DNA of 64,000 nucleotides, taken from contig NZ_ATUR01000002.1 of the NCBI RefSeq assembly GCF_000420305.1, positions 248,001 through 312,000 of the forward strand. Reading direction: 5' to 3'. Origin of the DNA: Novosphingopyxis baekryungensis DSM 16222. Its GTDB lineage: Bacteria; Pseudomonadota; Alphaproteobacteria; Sphingomonadales; Sphingomonadaceae. The stretch's first letter is position 1. Each line of letters opens with the position of its first letter. The notes beneath the pieces are model-generated. The model searched no databases. It was not told where the DNA came from and saw only the letters and a list, made by a program, of their open reading frames with translations. The position numbers and the translations under genes were made by a program. Of this stretch, positions 9,016 to 17,565 are shown one piece after another.

Positions 9016-9067
9016 CGCGCAACGAACTGACGCAACGTTGCCCGCGCAACGAACTGGCGCAAAGTTG
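9016..9067. repeat. Two 25-nt imperfect direct repeats, period 27
   Basis: The units at 9016-9040 and 9043-9067 both read CGCGCAACGAACTG-x-CGCAA-x-GTTG and differ only at the two x positions. They lie in the 330-nt spacer between rpmB and the minus-strand phytase-like gene (8919-9247). The same spacer also has two copies of TTTCCTACA (9109-9117 and 9155-9163). I see no gene in this spacer; the repeats could be regulator sites or a dispersed genomic repeat. Confidence 0.75.
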
Positions 9068-9247
9068 ACAAAGTGAACACGGATCGATTGCCGGCGCGCG
9101 ACCGAATATTTCCTACAGGATCAAAGAGCGCTAACGCCCGATAGGGTCAGCAAATTTCCTACATTGCAAGCCTGCACGGCGGCGCTGGCTGGCGCCGTTA
9201 TCCGCCGCTCTCGCCATCCCCAAAACACGCAGCACCGGCGGCGTGCG

Positions 9248-10297
9248 TCAGTCTGACAGGCTCTCGAACCCCGGCGCGCCGCCGCGATCGGCACGGAGGC
9301 CGGGCAGCGCGAACTTCATCAGCAGCGTGCGCTGGAAGGCGTTGAAATTGTCATCGGAGATGATCCAGACGATATCGCGCCCATCCTCCTGCGTCACCGC
9401 CAGCCCTTCCATATTGTCCACGGCCAGGGGCGATTCGAGCCGCGCGAGTTCGGTCGCCTGCCAGACCTTGCCGGGGCGGATGTCCGCCGGATCGGCGATA
9501 CCGATGGAGGCGCTGAGCCCGCTGGGAAAGGCGAGGCGGCGGTGCAGGATGACCACGCGGCCATCGGGCAACACGTCCGCGTCCGTGGCCTTGAAGCCGT
9601 CAGGCGGACGATAGCCGAAGCGAATCGGGCGCATGCCCGGTTCCGGTGCGCGCGGATAGAGCAGCGCATCATAGCTGCCGTCCGGGCCCTTGCCGCCTTC
9701 GCTCAATATCAGGAACCGGCCATCGTTCAGCCGGGCAAGCGATTCGGCACCGCTGTTCGTGGGCCAGGCTTTCATCGCCTTGGGCCGCAGGGTCAGTTCC
9801 TCCTTGGTGAAATCGGCCGAATATCGCCGCAAGGATGGGTGATTTTCGAAACTGACCCAGAATTTGCCGGTTCGCGGATCGCGCAGCGCGGCTTCCGAAT
9901 CGCGCTCTTCGAATTCCGGCTCTTCCTCCTGATTGCCGCGCCAGGGCAAAGGGCGGATGAACGGGTCCACGATGCGCGCGTCCCGGCCAAGCCCGAAGCC
10001 GATCACGGTGCCCGCATCCCCGATGGCGATGAAATGCTTGTCCGGCAAAGCGATCAGGCCACTGATGCCGCCAAAGCGGTCATTCTCGCTGGTCAGCGCC
10101 CATGCGCCCAGAAAGCGCAATTGGCCTAGCTCGGTGCGTGCGGGGCTGCGCGGATCGAGCGGAAGGGCTTCGGCGGCGATCGCCTGATCGTTGTTCGGGC
10201 GATGTTGCCGTTCGCCACCGGTGGCAAAGGTGCTGAGCAGGATCAGCAGCGCGATGGCCAGCAGGGTCCAGCGGCGTTTGAATGTCAATCTGTTCAT
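9248..10297 (-). CDS. Esterase-like activity of phytase family exported protein
   Basis: 349 aa from the ATG at 10297, chosen because a GAGG sits 9 nt upstream and the hydrophobic signal/anchor (about residues 9-27) then starts near the N-terminus; an ATG at 10315 would add six residues. The body matches the beta-propeller-like 'esterase-like activity of phytase' domain (PF13449 type): 'FGGISGLIALPDKHFIAIGDAG', 'NSGAESLARLNDGRFLILSEGG', 'VDNMEGLAV' and 'IVWIISDDNFNAFQRTLLMKF'. Such proteins are periplasmic or secreted and their substrates are poorly known. No operon partner is apparent. Confidence 0.85.
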   Translation of the reverse strand: MNRLTFKRRWTLLAIALLILLSTFATGGERQHRPNNDQAIAAEALPLDPRSPARTELGQLRFLGAWALTSENDRFGGISGLIALPDKHFIAIGDAGTVIGFGLGRDARIVDPFIRPLPWRGNQEEEPEFEERDSEAALRDPRTGKFWVSFENHPSLRRYSADFTKEELTLRPKAMKAWPTNSGAESLARLNDGRFLILSEGGKGPDGSYDALLYPRAPEPGMRPIRFGYRPPDGFKATDADVLPDGRVVILHRRLAFPSGLSASIGIADPADIRPGKVWQATELARLESPLAVDNMEGLAVTQEDGRDIVWIISDDNFNAFQRTLLMKFALPGLRADRGGAPGFESLSD

Positions 10298-10472
10298 GTT
10301 CAAGGCCCTCAACATGAACCAATGATAAAAGCGCCATTCAGCGCCCGCTCAACGCCGCCCGTCCATACCAAGCTCATCGACGGGGCAAAGCAACTTCGCG
10401 TTTCGAAGCCAGCCTGCCTTGTCGCTTTCTCTATGCCGTTCGCCGCGTTTCGGCGGATGGCTGGAGGGGGAA

Positions 10473-10528
10473 ACCCCCGCGTTGCGTAACCGGGGGTGGG
10501 GGTCGGCACGTCGAGACGTCGGCCCCCA
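10473..10528. repeat. Two consecutive GC-rich hairpins in a divergent spacer
   Basis: The first hairpin pairs ACCCCCG (10473-10479) with CGGGGGT (10491-10497). The second follows directly and pairs TGGGGGTCG with CGGCCCCCA, with an inner ACGT-CGAG-ACGT helix (10497-10528). The spacer 10316-10746 separates divergent genes, so terminators are not expected. I see no coding sequence in it; the short reading frames across the hairpins look like by-products of GC content. Confidence 0.6.
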
Positions 10529-10746
10529 TTTCCCCGCCCGGCTGCACGCCGTTCGACTTCCCGCTTCGCCAATCTGTTGTTCCGCTTCTGCCGGATGCCG
10601 GGCGATGGCCTTGGCAAAAAGCTGATATAGGTTGGCCAAGTCTCTGCTTTCCTTGCACGACCCCCCGCCATCATGCGATTGGGAGCCTATCGGACGTTCG
10701 AACCATTCTATCGGCATTCCTTACACGTCCAGGACTATGGAGTTTC

Positions 10747-13734
10747 ATGATCACGAGTGACGACCTGCGCGGCGAGCTGCGCGACCTTCATCGCAAAGCC
10801 GAGCCTGAAGTGCTCGCTCCCCTCGTCATGCAGGCCAAGACAGGGCCGGACGAACGGGCGCTGATCCTATCCAAGGCGCAGCGTCTGCTGGTCGATCTGC
10901 GGGCGGGCCAGTCCAAGGGCTGGGTCAATCAGTTCCTGCAGGAATATCGCCTCGGCACGGAAGAAGGCACGGCGCTGCTGTCGCTGGCCGAAGCGTTTTT
11001 GCGCGTGCCCGATGCCTATACGTCGGATCGCCTGATATCGGACAAGATGGGCGGCGCGGATTGGGGCGCACATGCCGGTGCGTCCGCCAACAAGATGGTC
11101 AACAGCGCCACCTGGGGTTTGGTGCTCGGCAAGGCCGTGGTCGGCGCATCGCCGGAGGCCAATGTGCTGCGCCGACTGGTGGCGCGCAGCGGGGAGCCGT
11201 TCGTCCGCCGCGCCGTCAGTCAGGCGATGAAGCTGATGGGCGAAGTGTTCGTCATGGGCCGCAATATCGAAGAAGCCATCGGGCGCATGAACAAGCGCGA
11301 GAATCGCGGCTTCGTCGCCAGCTTCGACATGTTGGGCGAGGCGGCGCGCACGATGGACGATGCCTATCGCTATTTCGAATCCTATCGCCACGCCGCCGAT
11401 GTGGCGGGCGCTGCGGGCAATGGACACAGCATCTCGGTCAAGCTCTCCGCGCTGCATCCACGCTATGAGCCTGCACGCGCGGGCATCTGCATCCCGATCA
11501 TTTCCGAGATGGTGCTCGATCTGGCGCTGCGGTGCCGCGAATCCGGCGTGGCGCTGACCGTCGATGCCGAGGAATCCGAGCGGCTGATGATCAGCCTGGA
11601 CATCATTCGCGATGTCGCGCGCCATCCCTCGCTGGAAGGTTGGGACGGCTTCGGCATGGCGATTCAGGCCTATTCCAAGCGCGGCCTCGCGGTCGTGAAA
11701 TGGGCCGATGCGCTCGGCGCGGAAACGGGCAGCAAGATCAACACGCGGCTGGTCAAAGGCGCCTATTGGGACACCGAGATCAAGCATACGCAGGAAATGG
11801 GCCTCAGCGATTTCCCGCTGTTCACCCGCAAGATCGCCACCGATGTCAGCTATCTGGCCTGCGCGCGCGAGATGATCCGCAGCCGCCATCTGGTGCCCGC
11901 TTTCGCCACTCATAATGCACTCACCATCGCCACGCTGCTGCACTGGACGTCCGAAGCCGGTCTGCCCAAGGACGGGTACGAATTCCAGCGCCTGCACGGC
12001 ATGGGCGAGGGACTGTATGAGCGCATGGCGCGCGACGAGGGCTATCGCGTGCGCACCTATGCGCCGGTCGGCGGTCATGCCGATCTGCTGGCCTATCTCG
12101 TCCGGCGACTGCTGGAAAATGGCGCCAATACGAGCTTTGTGCATCAGTTCACCTCCAGCGACGTGAACGAGGATGAACTGCTGGCGGACCCGGTGGACAA
12201 GGTCGAGGCCGTGGGCGGCACGCGCCACCCCGGCATCGCGCTGCCGCAGGACCTGTTCATGCCCGAGCGCAAGAACAGCATCGGGCTGGATCTGGAGGAC
12301 CGCGAAAATCTGCAAGGCTTGGCCGAGCGTTTGCGCAAGCCGGTCACCGTGGCGCTGCGCGGCGAGAAGGATGTCGATGAATGTATCGACACGTGCCACC
12401 GGGCGTTCCGCGACTGGTCGATGACCTCGATCGACAAGCGTGCCGCCTGTCTGGAAAAATTCGCCGATCTGATGGAGGAGCGCCGCGAAGAGCTGATGGC
12501 GGTGCTCGTCCAGGAGGCGAATAAAAACATTCCCGACGCGCTGGGCGATGTGCGCGAGGCAGTGGATTTCTGCCGCTATTATGCCGCGCAGGCGCGCGAA
12601 AAGCTGAAGCCGATCGAACTGCCGGGGCCGACGGGGGAGCAGAATATCCTGCGCATGGAGGGCCGGGGGGTATGGGCCTGCATTGCGCCGTGGAACTTCC
12701 CGCTGGCGATTTTCGTGGGGCAGGTGGCCGCCGCGCTGGTGACGGGCAACACGGTGGTGGCCAAGCCCGCCCCGCAGACGCCGCAGATCGCTGCGCTGGC
12801 CGTTCGCCTTGCCCGTGAGGCCGGTGTGCCGCGCGGCGCGCTGCAGCTGGCCGTCGGCGGCGCGGAGACCGGCGCGGCGCTGACCTATGACCGGCGCATC
12901 GCGGGCATCGCCTTCACCGGCAGCAACGCGACGTCCAAGGTCATCGCGCGCAGCCTTGTGGCCGAGGACGACCGCCCGCTGATCCCGCTGATCGCGGAAA
13001 CCGGCGGCATCAACACCATGATCGTCGATTCCACCGCGCTGACCGAGCAGGTTGTGCGCGACGTGATCATTTCCGGTTTCCAATCCGCTGGCCAGCGCTG
13101 TTCGGCCATGCGGCTGCTGCTGATTCAGGAAGAGGTCTATGATCGCACGATCGAGATGCTGAAGGGCGCGATGGATGCGCTGGTGATCGGCGATCCGCAT
13201 GAGCCCGATACCGATATCGGCCCGGTGATCGACGAGCCGAGCTATTACAAGCTCAACGCCTATCGCGAAGCGTGGCACAAGAATGTGATCCACAGCTGCG
13301 CGGTGCCGGGCAAGGACAAGGGGCTGTTCGTGCCGCCCACGCTGATCCATCTCGATTCGATGGACGATCTGGACAAGGAATGGTTCGGCCCGATCATCCA
13401 TGTCGCCACCTGGAAGGGCGGCGAGCTGGACCGCACGGTCGATCGTGTGAACGCCAAGGGATACGGCCTGACCATGGGGATCCACAGCCGCATCCTGCGC
13501 GCCGCCGATCAGGTGGAAAAACGCGCCGAGGTCGGCAATCTCTACATCAACCGTTCGATGATCGGCGCCATCGTCGGTTCGCAACCCTTTGGCGGGGAAG
13601 GGCTTTCGGGCACCGGGCCAAAGGCTGGCGGGCCGCATTATCTCTATCGCTTCTGCGCCGAACGCACCACGAGCACGGACATGACCAGCGCGGGCGGCAA
13701 CGCCACCCTGCTGAGCATGGGCGACGGCATTTGA
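10747..13734 (+). CDS. putA: Bifunctional proline dehydrogenase / glutamate semialdehyde dehydrogenase
   Basis: 995 aa. It oxidises proline to glutamate in two steps with substrate channelling. The PRODH barrel (about 170-470) shows 'LVKGAYWDTEIK', 'YEFQRLHGMG' and 'RTYAPVGGHADLLAYLVRRLLENGA'. The aldehyde dehydrogenase half (about 520-970) shows 'APWNFPLAIF', the NAD-site 'FTGSN', the general base in 'AETGGIN' and the catalytic cysteine in 'SAGQRCSA'. There is no N-terminal ribbon-helix-helix domain, so this PutA does not regulate its own gene. The stop overlaps the TTG start of the next gene. Confidence 0.97.
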   Translation: MITSDDLRGELRDLHRKAEPEVLAPLVMQAKTGPDERALILSKAQRLLVDLRAGQSKGWVNQFLQEYRLGTEEGTALLSLAEAFLRVPDAYTSDRLISDKMGGADWGAHAGASANKMVNSATWGLVLGKAVVGASPEANVLRRLVARSGEPFVRRAVSQAMKLMGEVFVMGRNIEEAIGRMNKRENRGFVASFDMLGEAARTMDDAYRYFESYRHAADVAGAAGNGHSISVKLSALHPRYEPARAGICIPIISEMVLDLALRCRESGVALTVDAEESERLMISLDIIRDVARHPSLEGWDGFGMAIQAYSKRGLAVVKWADALGAETGSKINTRLVKGAYWDTEIKHTQEMGLSDFPLFTRKIATDVSYLACAREMIRSRHLVPAFATHNALTIATLLHWTSEAGLPKDGYEFQRLHGMGEGLYERMARDEGYRVRTYAPVGGHADLLAYLVRRLLENGANTSFVHQFTSSDVNEDELLADPVDKVEAVGGTRHPGIALPQDLFMPERKNSIGLDLEDRENLQGLAERLRKPVTVALRGEKDVDECIDTCHRAFRDWSMTSIDKRAACLEKFADLMEERREELMAVLVQEANKNIPDALGDVREAVDFCRYYAAQAREKLKPIELPGPTGEQNILRMEGRGVWACIAPWNFPLAIFVGQVAAALVTGNTVVAKPAPQTPQIAALAVRLAREAGVPRGALQLAVGGAETGAALTYDRRIAGIAFTGSNATSKVIARSLVAEDDRPLIPLIAETGGINTMIVDSTALTEQVVRDVIISGFQSAGQRCSAMRLLLIQEEVYDRTIEMLKGAMDALVIGDPHEPDTDIGPVIDEPSYYKLNAYREAWHKNVIHSCAVPGKDKGLFVPPTLIHLDSMDDLDKEWFGPIIHVATWKGGELDRTVDRVNAKGYGLTMGIHSRILRAADQVEKRAEVGNLYINRSMIGAIVGSQPFGGEGLSGTGPKAGGPHYLYRFCAERTTSTDMTSAGGNATLLSMGDGI

Positions 13735-14366
13735 GCGCGGCGGCATCGATCACGCTATGGGGGCGGGCCAATTCCATCAATGTCCAGAAGGTCATCTGGA
13801 CGCTGGAGGAACTGGGCTGCACCTATGAACGGATCGATGCCGGCGGTGCCTTTGGCGGCACCGACACGGCCGATTTTCGCAGCATGAACCCCGGCGGGCT
13901 GGTGCCCGCCCTGCGCGATGGCGATTTCAGCCTGTTCGAATCGAACAGCATCTGCCGCTATCTGTGCGATGCCAAAGGCGGCGCGGCGTTGTTTCCCGCA
14001 TCGCTGGAGGCGCGTTATGTCTGCGAAAGCTGGATGGACTGGCAGGCCAGCCTGTTCTGGCCCGCCATGCGCAGCGCGTTCATGCAGACCGTGCGCACGG
14101 CTGCGGCCGACCGGGACGAGCGTGCGATCGCAGCATCGGTTGCGCAGAGCGAGACGCTGCTGGCGGCGATGGAACGGCGGCTCAGCGACAACGCCTATCT
14201 GGGCGGCGCGGCATTCACGCTGGCGGATATTCCCGCCGCGCTGACGCTCAACCGCTGGTATCAGCTGGATATCGCCACCCGGCGGTTCGCGCAGGTGGAG
14301 GCCTATTTCGAACGGCTGCAGCAGCGCGCACCGTTCGCCAGCATCATCGCCGCGCCGCTGAGCTGA
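13731..14366 (+). CDS. Glutathione S-transferase family protein, coupled to putA
   Basis: 211 aa from a TTG that overlaps the putA stop (TTGA). The N-terminal thioredoxin-like domain reads 'ITLWGRANSINVQKVIWTLEELG' and 'NPGGLVPALRDGDFSLFESNSICRYL', where N-P-G-x-V-P and E-S-N-x-I are the glutathione-binding elements. The helical C-terminal domain includes 'LGGAAFTLADIPAAL'. The only in-frame start near the domain is this TTG. The tight coupling suggests detoxification of an aldehyde or by-product linked to proline use, but this is inference; GST substrates cannot be predicted from sequence. Confidence 0.85.
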   Translation: MSAAASITLWGRANSINVQKVIWTLEELGCTYERIDAGGAFGGTDTADFRSMNPGGLVPALRDGDFSLFESNSICRYLCDAKGGAALFPASLEARYVCESWMDWQASLFWPAMRSAFMQTVRTAAADRDERAIAASVAQSETLLAAMERRLSDNAYLGGAAFTLADIPAALTLNRWYQLDIATRRFAQVEAYFERLQQRAPFASIIAAPLS

Positions 14367-14418
14367 CGATCGGCGCCGCGCGGGCGGCAGAGCCGGGTTG
14401 GCCCCCCTCCGTTACTCC

Positions 14419-15339
14419 TCAGTAGCCGCGGTCCAGATCGACCACATTCTGCATCGGCTCACCGGCCAGATATCGCTTCAGATTTTCCAGAAACAGGGCG
14501 CCGGCCCGCTGGAACATCTTCTGCGTCGATCGGCCCGACAGATGCATGCTGTGCAGCGTGTTCGGCGCGTCCCACAGCGGATGATCGGCGGGCAGCGGCT
14601 CCGGGTCGGTCACGTCGAGATAGGCCCCGGCCAGCCGCCCGCCCTTCAGCGCCGCGATCAGCGCGTCCTGATCCAAGATGTCGCCGCGCGCGATGTTGCA
14701 CAGGAGCGCGCCCGTCTTCATCGCGTCGAATTCTTGCTGGCGGATCAGCTGCTCGGTTTCGCTGGTCGATGGCAGGGCGATCACCAGCCAGTCGAACTCT
14801 CCCAGCCGCGCGCGCCAGTCATCCTGACCGATCACGCCCTGATCCGGGCGCGGGCTTCGCGCAACGCCGGTCACCTCCACGCCAAAGGCGCGCAGCCGGT
14901 CGCCGATGGCCGCGCCGATCGCGCCATAACCCAGGATCAGCGCCTTGCTTTCATACAGCTCGCGATTGCCGGGGGGGCTGTCGGTCCACGCATGCCGGTC
15001 GGCCAGCCGCACCACCTCATCATAGCGCTTGGCCAGTGCGAGCATGCCGAGCACCGCATATTCGGCCACCGAAATCGTGTTGATGCCCACGCCATTGGTC
15101 AGCATCACGCCCTCCCGGATCAGTTTCTCGATCGGGAAATGATCGAGCCCGGCATAGATGGTGGAGAGCCATTTCAGATGCGCCGCGCCGTCCAGCGCGG
15201 CGCGCATCGCGGTTTTGTCGTTCATGTCCAGCCACCCGATTTCGGCGTCCTTCGCCCCGGCAACGGCCTCCTCGCGGCTGGCAAACCAGTGCACGTCCAG
15301 CCCGGCGGGCAGATGCGGTTCGATCAGCGGGCGGGCCAT
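14419..15339 (-). CDS. D-2-hydroxyacid dehydrogenase (NAD-dependent)
   Basis: 306 aa from the ATG at 15339. The Rossmann motif is 'LGYGAIGAAIGDRLRAFG'. The catalytic arginine is in 'NIARGDILDQDALIAAL' and the glutamate in 'DVTDPEPLP'; the usual C-terminal histidine region reads 'NTLHSMHLSGRS'. Such enzymes interconvert 2-keto and D-2-hydroxy acids. Start choice is uncertain: an ATG at 15462 overlaps the end of cysS by 41 nt with a non-homologous N-terminus, while 'ITKAVLPA' just upstream of 15339 looks like the genuine N-terminus but begins with an ATC codon that has a good AAGGA site before it. Confidence 0.88.
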   Translation of the reverse strand: MARPLIEPHLPAGLDVHWFASREEAVAGAKDAEIGWLDMNDKTAMRAALDGAAHLKWLSTIYAGLDHFPIEKLIREGVMLTNGVGINTISVAEYAVLGMLALAKRYDEVVRLADRHAWTDSPPGNRELYESKALILGYGAIGAAIGDRLRAFGVEVTGVARSPRPDQGVIGQDDWRARLGEFDWLVIALPSTSETEQLIRQQEFDAMKTGALLCNIARGDILDQDALIAALKGGRLAGAYLDVTDPEPLPADHPLWDAPNTLHSMHLSGRSTQKMFQRAGALFLENLKRYLAGEPMQNVVDLDRGY

Positions 15340-15421
15340 GGCGGGCAGGACGGCTTTGGTGATGGCGGTTTTCCTTTTTCGGCTATGCGCGGGGTCTGCG
15401 CTATGTTCGGCTACGCGAAGA

Positions 15422-16873
15422 TTACAGGCTGAGTTTCCATTCCCACCCGAGCGGGTCGCCATCCATCAACTCGATGCCGGCATCGGTCAGTTCGTCGCGA
15501 ATCCGGTCGGAGCGTTCGAAATCGCGTTCATCGCGCGCCGCCTGCCGCTCCATCATGCGCGCAAGGACCTCTTCCTCGGTCAGCTGCGCGTCTGCCGGGC
15601 GGATCCGCAGATCTTCACGGTCCAGATGCAGCAGATCGAGGCCCAGCACCTCGTCCATCTGCATCACCAGGCGATAGCGATCACCGTCGCACACGCGCTT
15701 CATGGCGATGACCTGTTCCACCGTGATCAGCGCCTTGGGCGTGTTCAGATCGTCCGACATGGCGGCCTCGAAGTCCGCTTTGGCCTGCAGGATCAGCGGA
15801 TGCGATATATCGCGTTCATCCTCATGCTCCTTGAGCTTTTGTGCGCCGAGCACCAGCCGCTTCAGGCGGGTCAGCGCCGCCGCCAGATTGTCCCAGCTGA
15901 ACTCCAGCTCGCTGCGATAATGCGCCTGCAGGCACATCAGCCGATAGGCGAGGGGGTGCACGCCTTTCTCGATCAGCAGCGGCAGACGCAGGAATTCTCC
16001 GCTCGATTTGCTCATCTTGCCGGTGCGGTCGATCAGGAAATTATTGTGCATCCAGATATTCGCGCCGCTGCCGCAGGCATGCCCCCCCGCCCCGCAAAAC
16101 GCCTGATTCTGGGCGATCTCGTTGGGGTGGTGGATTTCGCGATGGTCGATGCCGCCGGTGTGGATATCGAAGGGCAGGCCGAGCAGCTTCTCGCTCATGA
16201 CCGAGCATTCCAGATGCCAGCCCGGCGCGCCCTTGCCCCAGGGGCTGTCCCATTCCATCTGCCGTTTCTCGCCGGGCGGAGTCTTGCGCCAGATGGCGAA
16301 ATCCTGCGGCTGGCGCTTGCCGTCCACGCTGTCGATCCGGCCTTCCAGATCATCGGTCTTGTGGCGGGCAAGGCTGCCATATTGATCGATGGAGGAGACA
16401 TCAAAATAAAGCCCGCTGTCCAGCTCGTAACAATGCTGCGCAGCAATCGTCTCGGCAAATTCAATCATCTGCGGCACATAGTCCGTGGCGATCGACCAGT
16501 GCGCAGGCTCGCGGATATTCAGCGCGGCGATGTCCGCCCAATAGGCCTCAGTATAATGTTTCGCGATGTCCCAGATCGATTGCGTGCTGGCGGCGGCGGC
16601 CTTTTCCAGCTTGTCCTCACCGGCATCGGCATCGTCCGTCAGATGGCCGACATCGGTGATGTTGATCACATGGGTGAGGGCATAGCCCTTCAGGCTGAGC
16701 GTGCGGCCCAGCGTATCGGCAAACACATAGGCGCGCATATTGCCGATATGCGGGTAATTATACACTGTCGGCCCGCAGCTATAGACCTTGGCCTGGCCCT
16801 TGTGGACGGGATGGAAGACCTCGGTCTTGCGGGTCAGGCTGTTATAGAGCTTGAGCGGTGTGGTGTGCGGCAT
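15422..16873 (-). CDS. cysS: Cysteinyl-tRNA synthetase
   Basis: 483 aa class I aminoacyl-tRNA synthetase charging tRNA-Cys. The HIGH-type motif is in 'YNYPHIGNMRAY' after the zinc-site cysteine of 'YSCGPTVYNYPHIG'. Other zinc ligands are in 'LECSVMS' and 'HTGGIDHREIHHPNEI'. KMSKS is exact in 'GKMSKSSGEFL'. The start at 16873 (MPHTTPLKLYNS) matches the normal N-terminus; the longer reading to 16939 adds a non-homologous basic leader overlapping the upstream spacer. It lies directly upstream of the hydroxyacid dehydrogenase gene on the same strand. Confidence 0.97.
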   Translation of the reverse strand: MPHTTPLKLYNSLTRKTEVFHPVHKGQAKVYSCGPTVYNYPHIGNMRAYVFADTLGRTLSLKGYALTHVINITDVGHLTDDADAGEDKLEKAAAASTQSIWDIAKHYTEAYWADIAALNIREPAHWSIATDYVPQMIEFAETIAAQHCYELDSGLYFDVSSIDQYGSLARHKTDDLEGRIDSVDGKRQPQDFAIWRKTPPGEKRQMEWDSPWGKGAPGWHLECSVMSEKLLGLPFDIHTGGIDHREIHHPNEIAQNQAFCGAGGHACGSGANIWMHNNFLIDRTGKMSKSSGEFLRLPLLIEKGVHPLAYRLMCLQAHYRSELEFSWDNLAAALTRLKRLVLGAQKLKEHEDERDISHPLILQAKADFEAAMSDDLNTPKALITVEQVIAMKRVCDGDRYRLVMQMDEVLGLDLLHLDREDLRIRPADAQLTEEEVLARMMERQAARDERDFERSDRIRDELTDAGIELMDGDPLGWEWKLSL

Positions 16874-16883
16874 GGCGCCACCA

Positions 16884-17561
16884 TTAGCCGCCAAATCCGC
16901 GCCATTCCACCGTCTCGTCCAGCGAGGCGCGCGAAACATCGAACCTGTTCACGGCATGCGCCGGATCGCGGTGGCCGATGGCCATGCCGCAAAAGAAGAT
17001 ATGCGCGTCGTCGATGCCGAGCAGTTCCTTCACATCCAGCCCCCATTGGGCCCAGATTTCCTGCGGGCAGCTGTCCAGCCCGGCCTCGCGCAGCAGCAGC
17101 ATGATGGTCTGCAGCCACATGCCCATGTCGCTCCACTGCGGGGGCCCCATATATTTGCGCGTATAGGTAAACAGCTGCACCGGCGCGCCAAAACTGTCGA
17201 AATTGCGCATCATCTGGCCGATGCGCGCCGCCTTGTCCTCACGCGCGATCTCCAGCGCGCCGTACATGGATTCGCCCACGCCGACCCGCTCGCGCTCATG
17301 CCGGCCTTCCAGTCCCTCGGGATAGATATCATATTCGGTCTCGCCGCCCTTGGGCGCGGCGGCGACGCGGCGCTTCATCTCGGCGGTAAAATCGGCCAGC
17401 GGCTGGCCTGTGAGGACGATGGCGTTCCACGGCTGCGTATTGCCGCCCGACGGCGAGCGCCGCGCGGTTTCGAGCACCTGCTTCAGCACCGCGGGATCGA
17501 CCGGCTTGTCGAGGAAATGGCGGATCGAGCGGCGGCTGGTGACGGCTTGCGTGACGTCCAT
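16884..17561 (-). CDS. Nitroreductase family protein
   Basis: 225 aa from the ATG at 17561 (MDVTQAVTSRRSIRHF). The FMN-binding signature 'TSRRSIRHFLDKPVDP' and 'ARRSPSGGNTQPWNAIVLTG' are typical of NfsB/NOX-like flavoproteins that reduce nitro compounds or quinones with NAD(P)H. 'WLQTIMLLLREAGLDSCP' and 'LGIDDAHIFFCGMAIGH' are the conserved C-terminal elements. It starts 4 nt after the cobT stop and ends 10 nt before cysS on the same strand, so the three could be co-transcribed. Confidence 0.92.
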   Translation of the reverse strand: MDVTQAVTSRRSIRHFLDKPVDPAVLKQVLETARRSPSGGNTQPWNAIVLTGQPLADFTAEMKRRVAAAPKGGETEYDIYPEGLEGRHERERVGVGESMYGALEIAREDKAARIGQMMRNFDSFGAPVQLFTYTRKYMGPPQWSDMGMWLQTIMLLLREAGLDSCPQEIWAQWGLDVKELLGIDDAHIFFCGMAIGHRDPAHAVNRFDVSRASLDETVEWRGFGG

Positions 17562-17565
17562 CGGC

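Noticed and set aside
10309-10717. Overlapping ~120-codon frames around the putA spacer hairpins
   Set aside because: They are Arg/Pro/Gly-rich, contain the hairpin sequences and have no ribosome site or homology that I recognise.
10867-13746. A 959-codon open frame on the minus strand across putA
   Set aside because: It is exactly antisense to a full PutA with all catalytic motifs. GC-rich third positions keep opposite frames open; the translation is low-complexity and has no domain.
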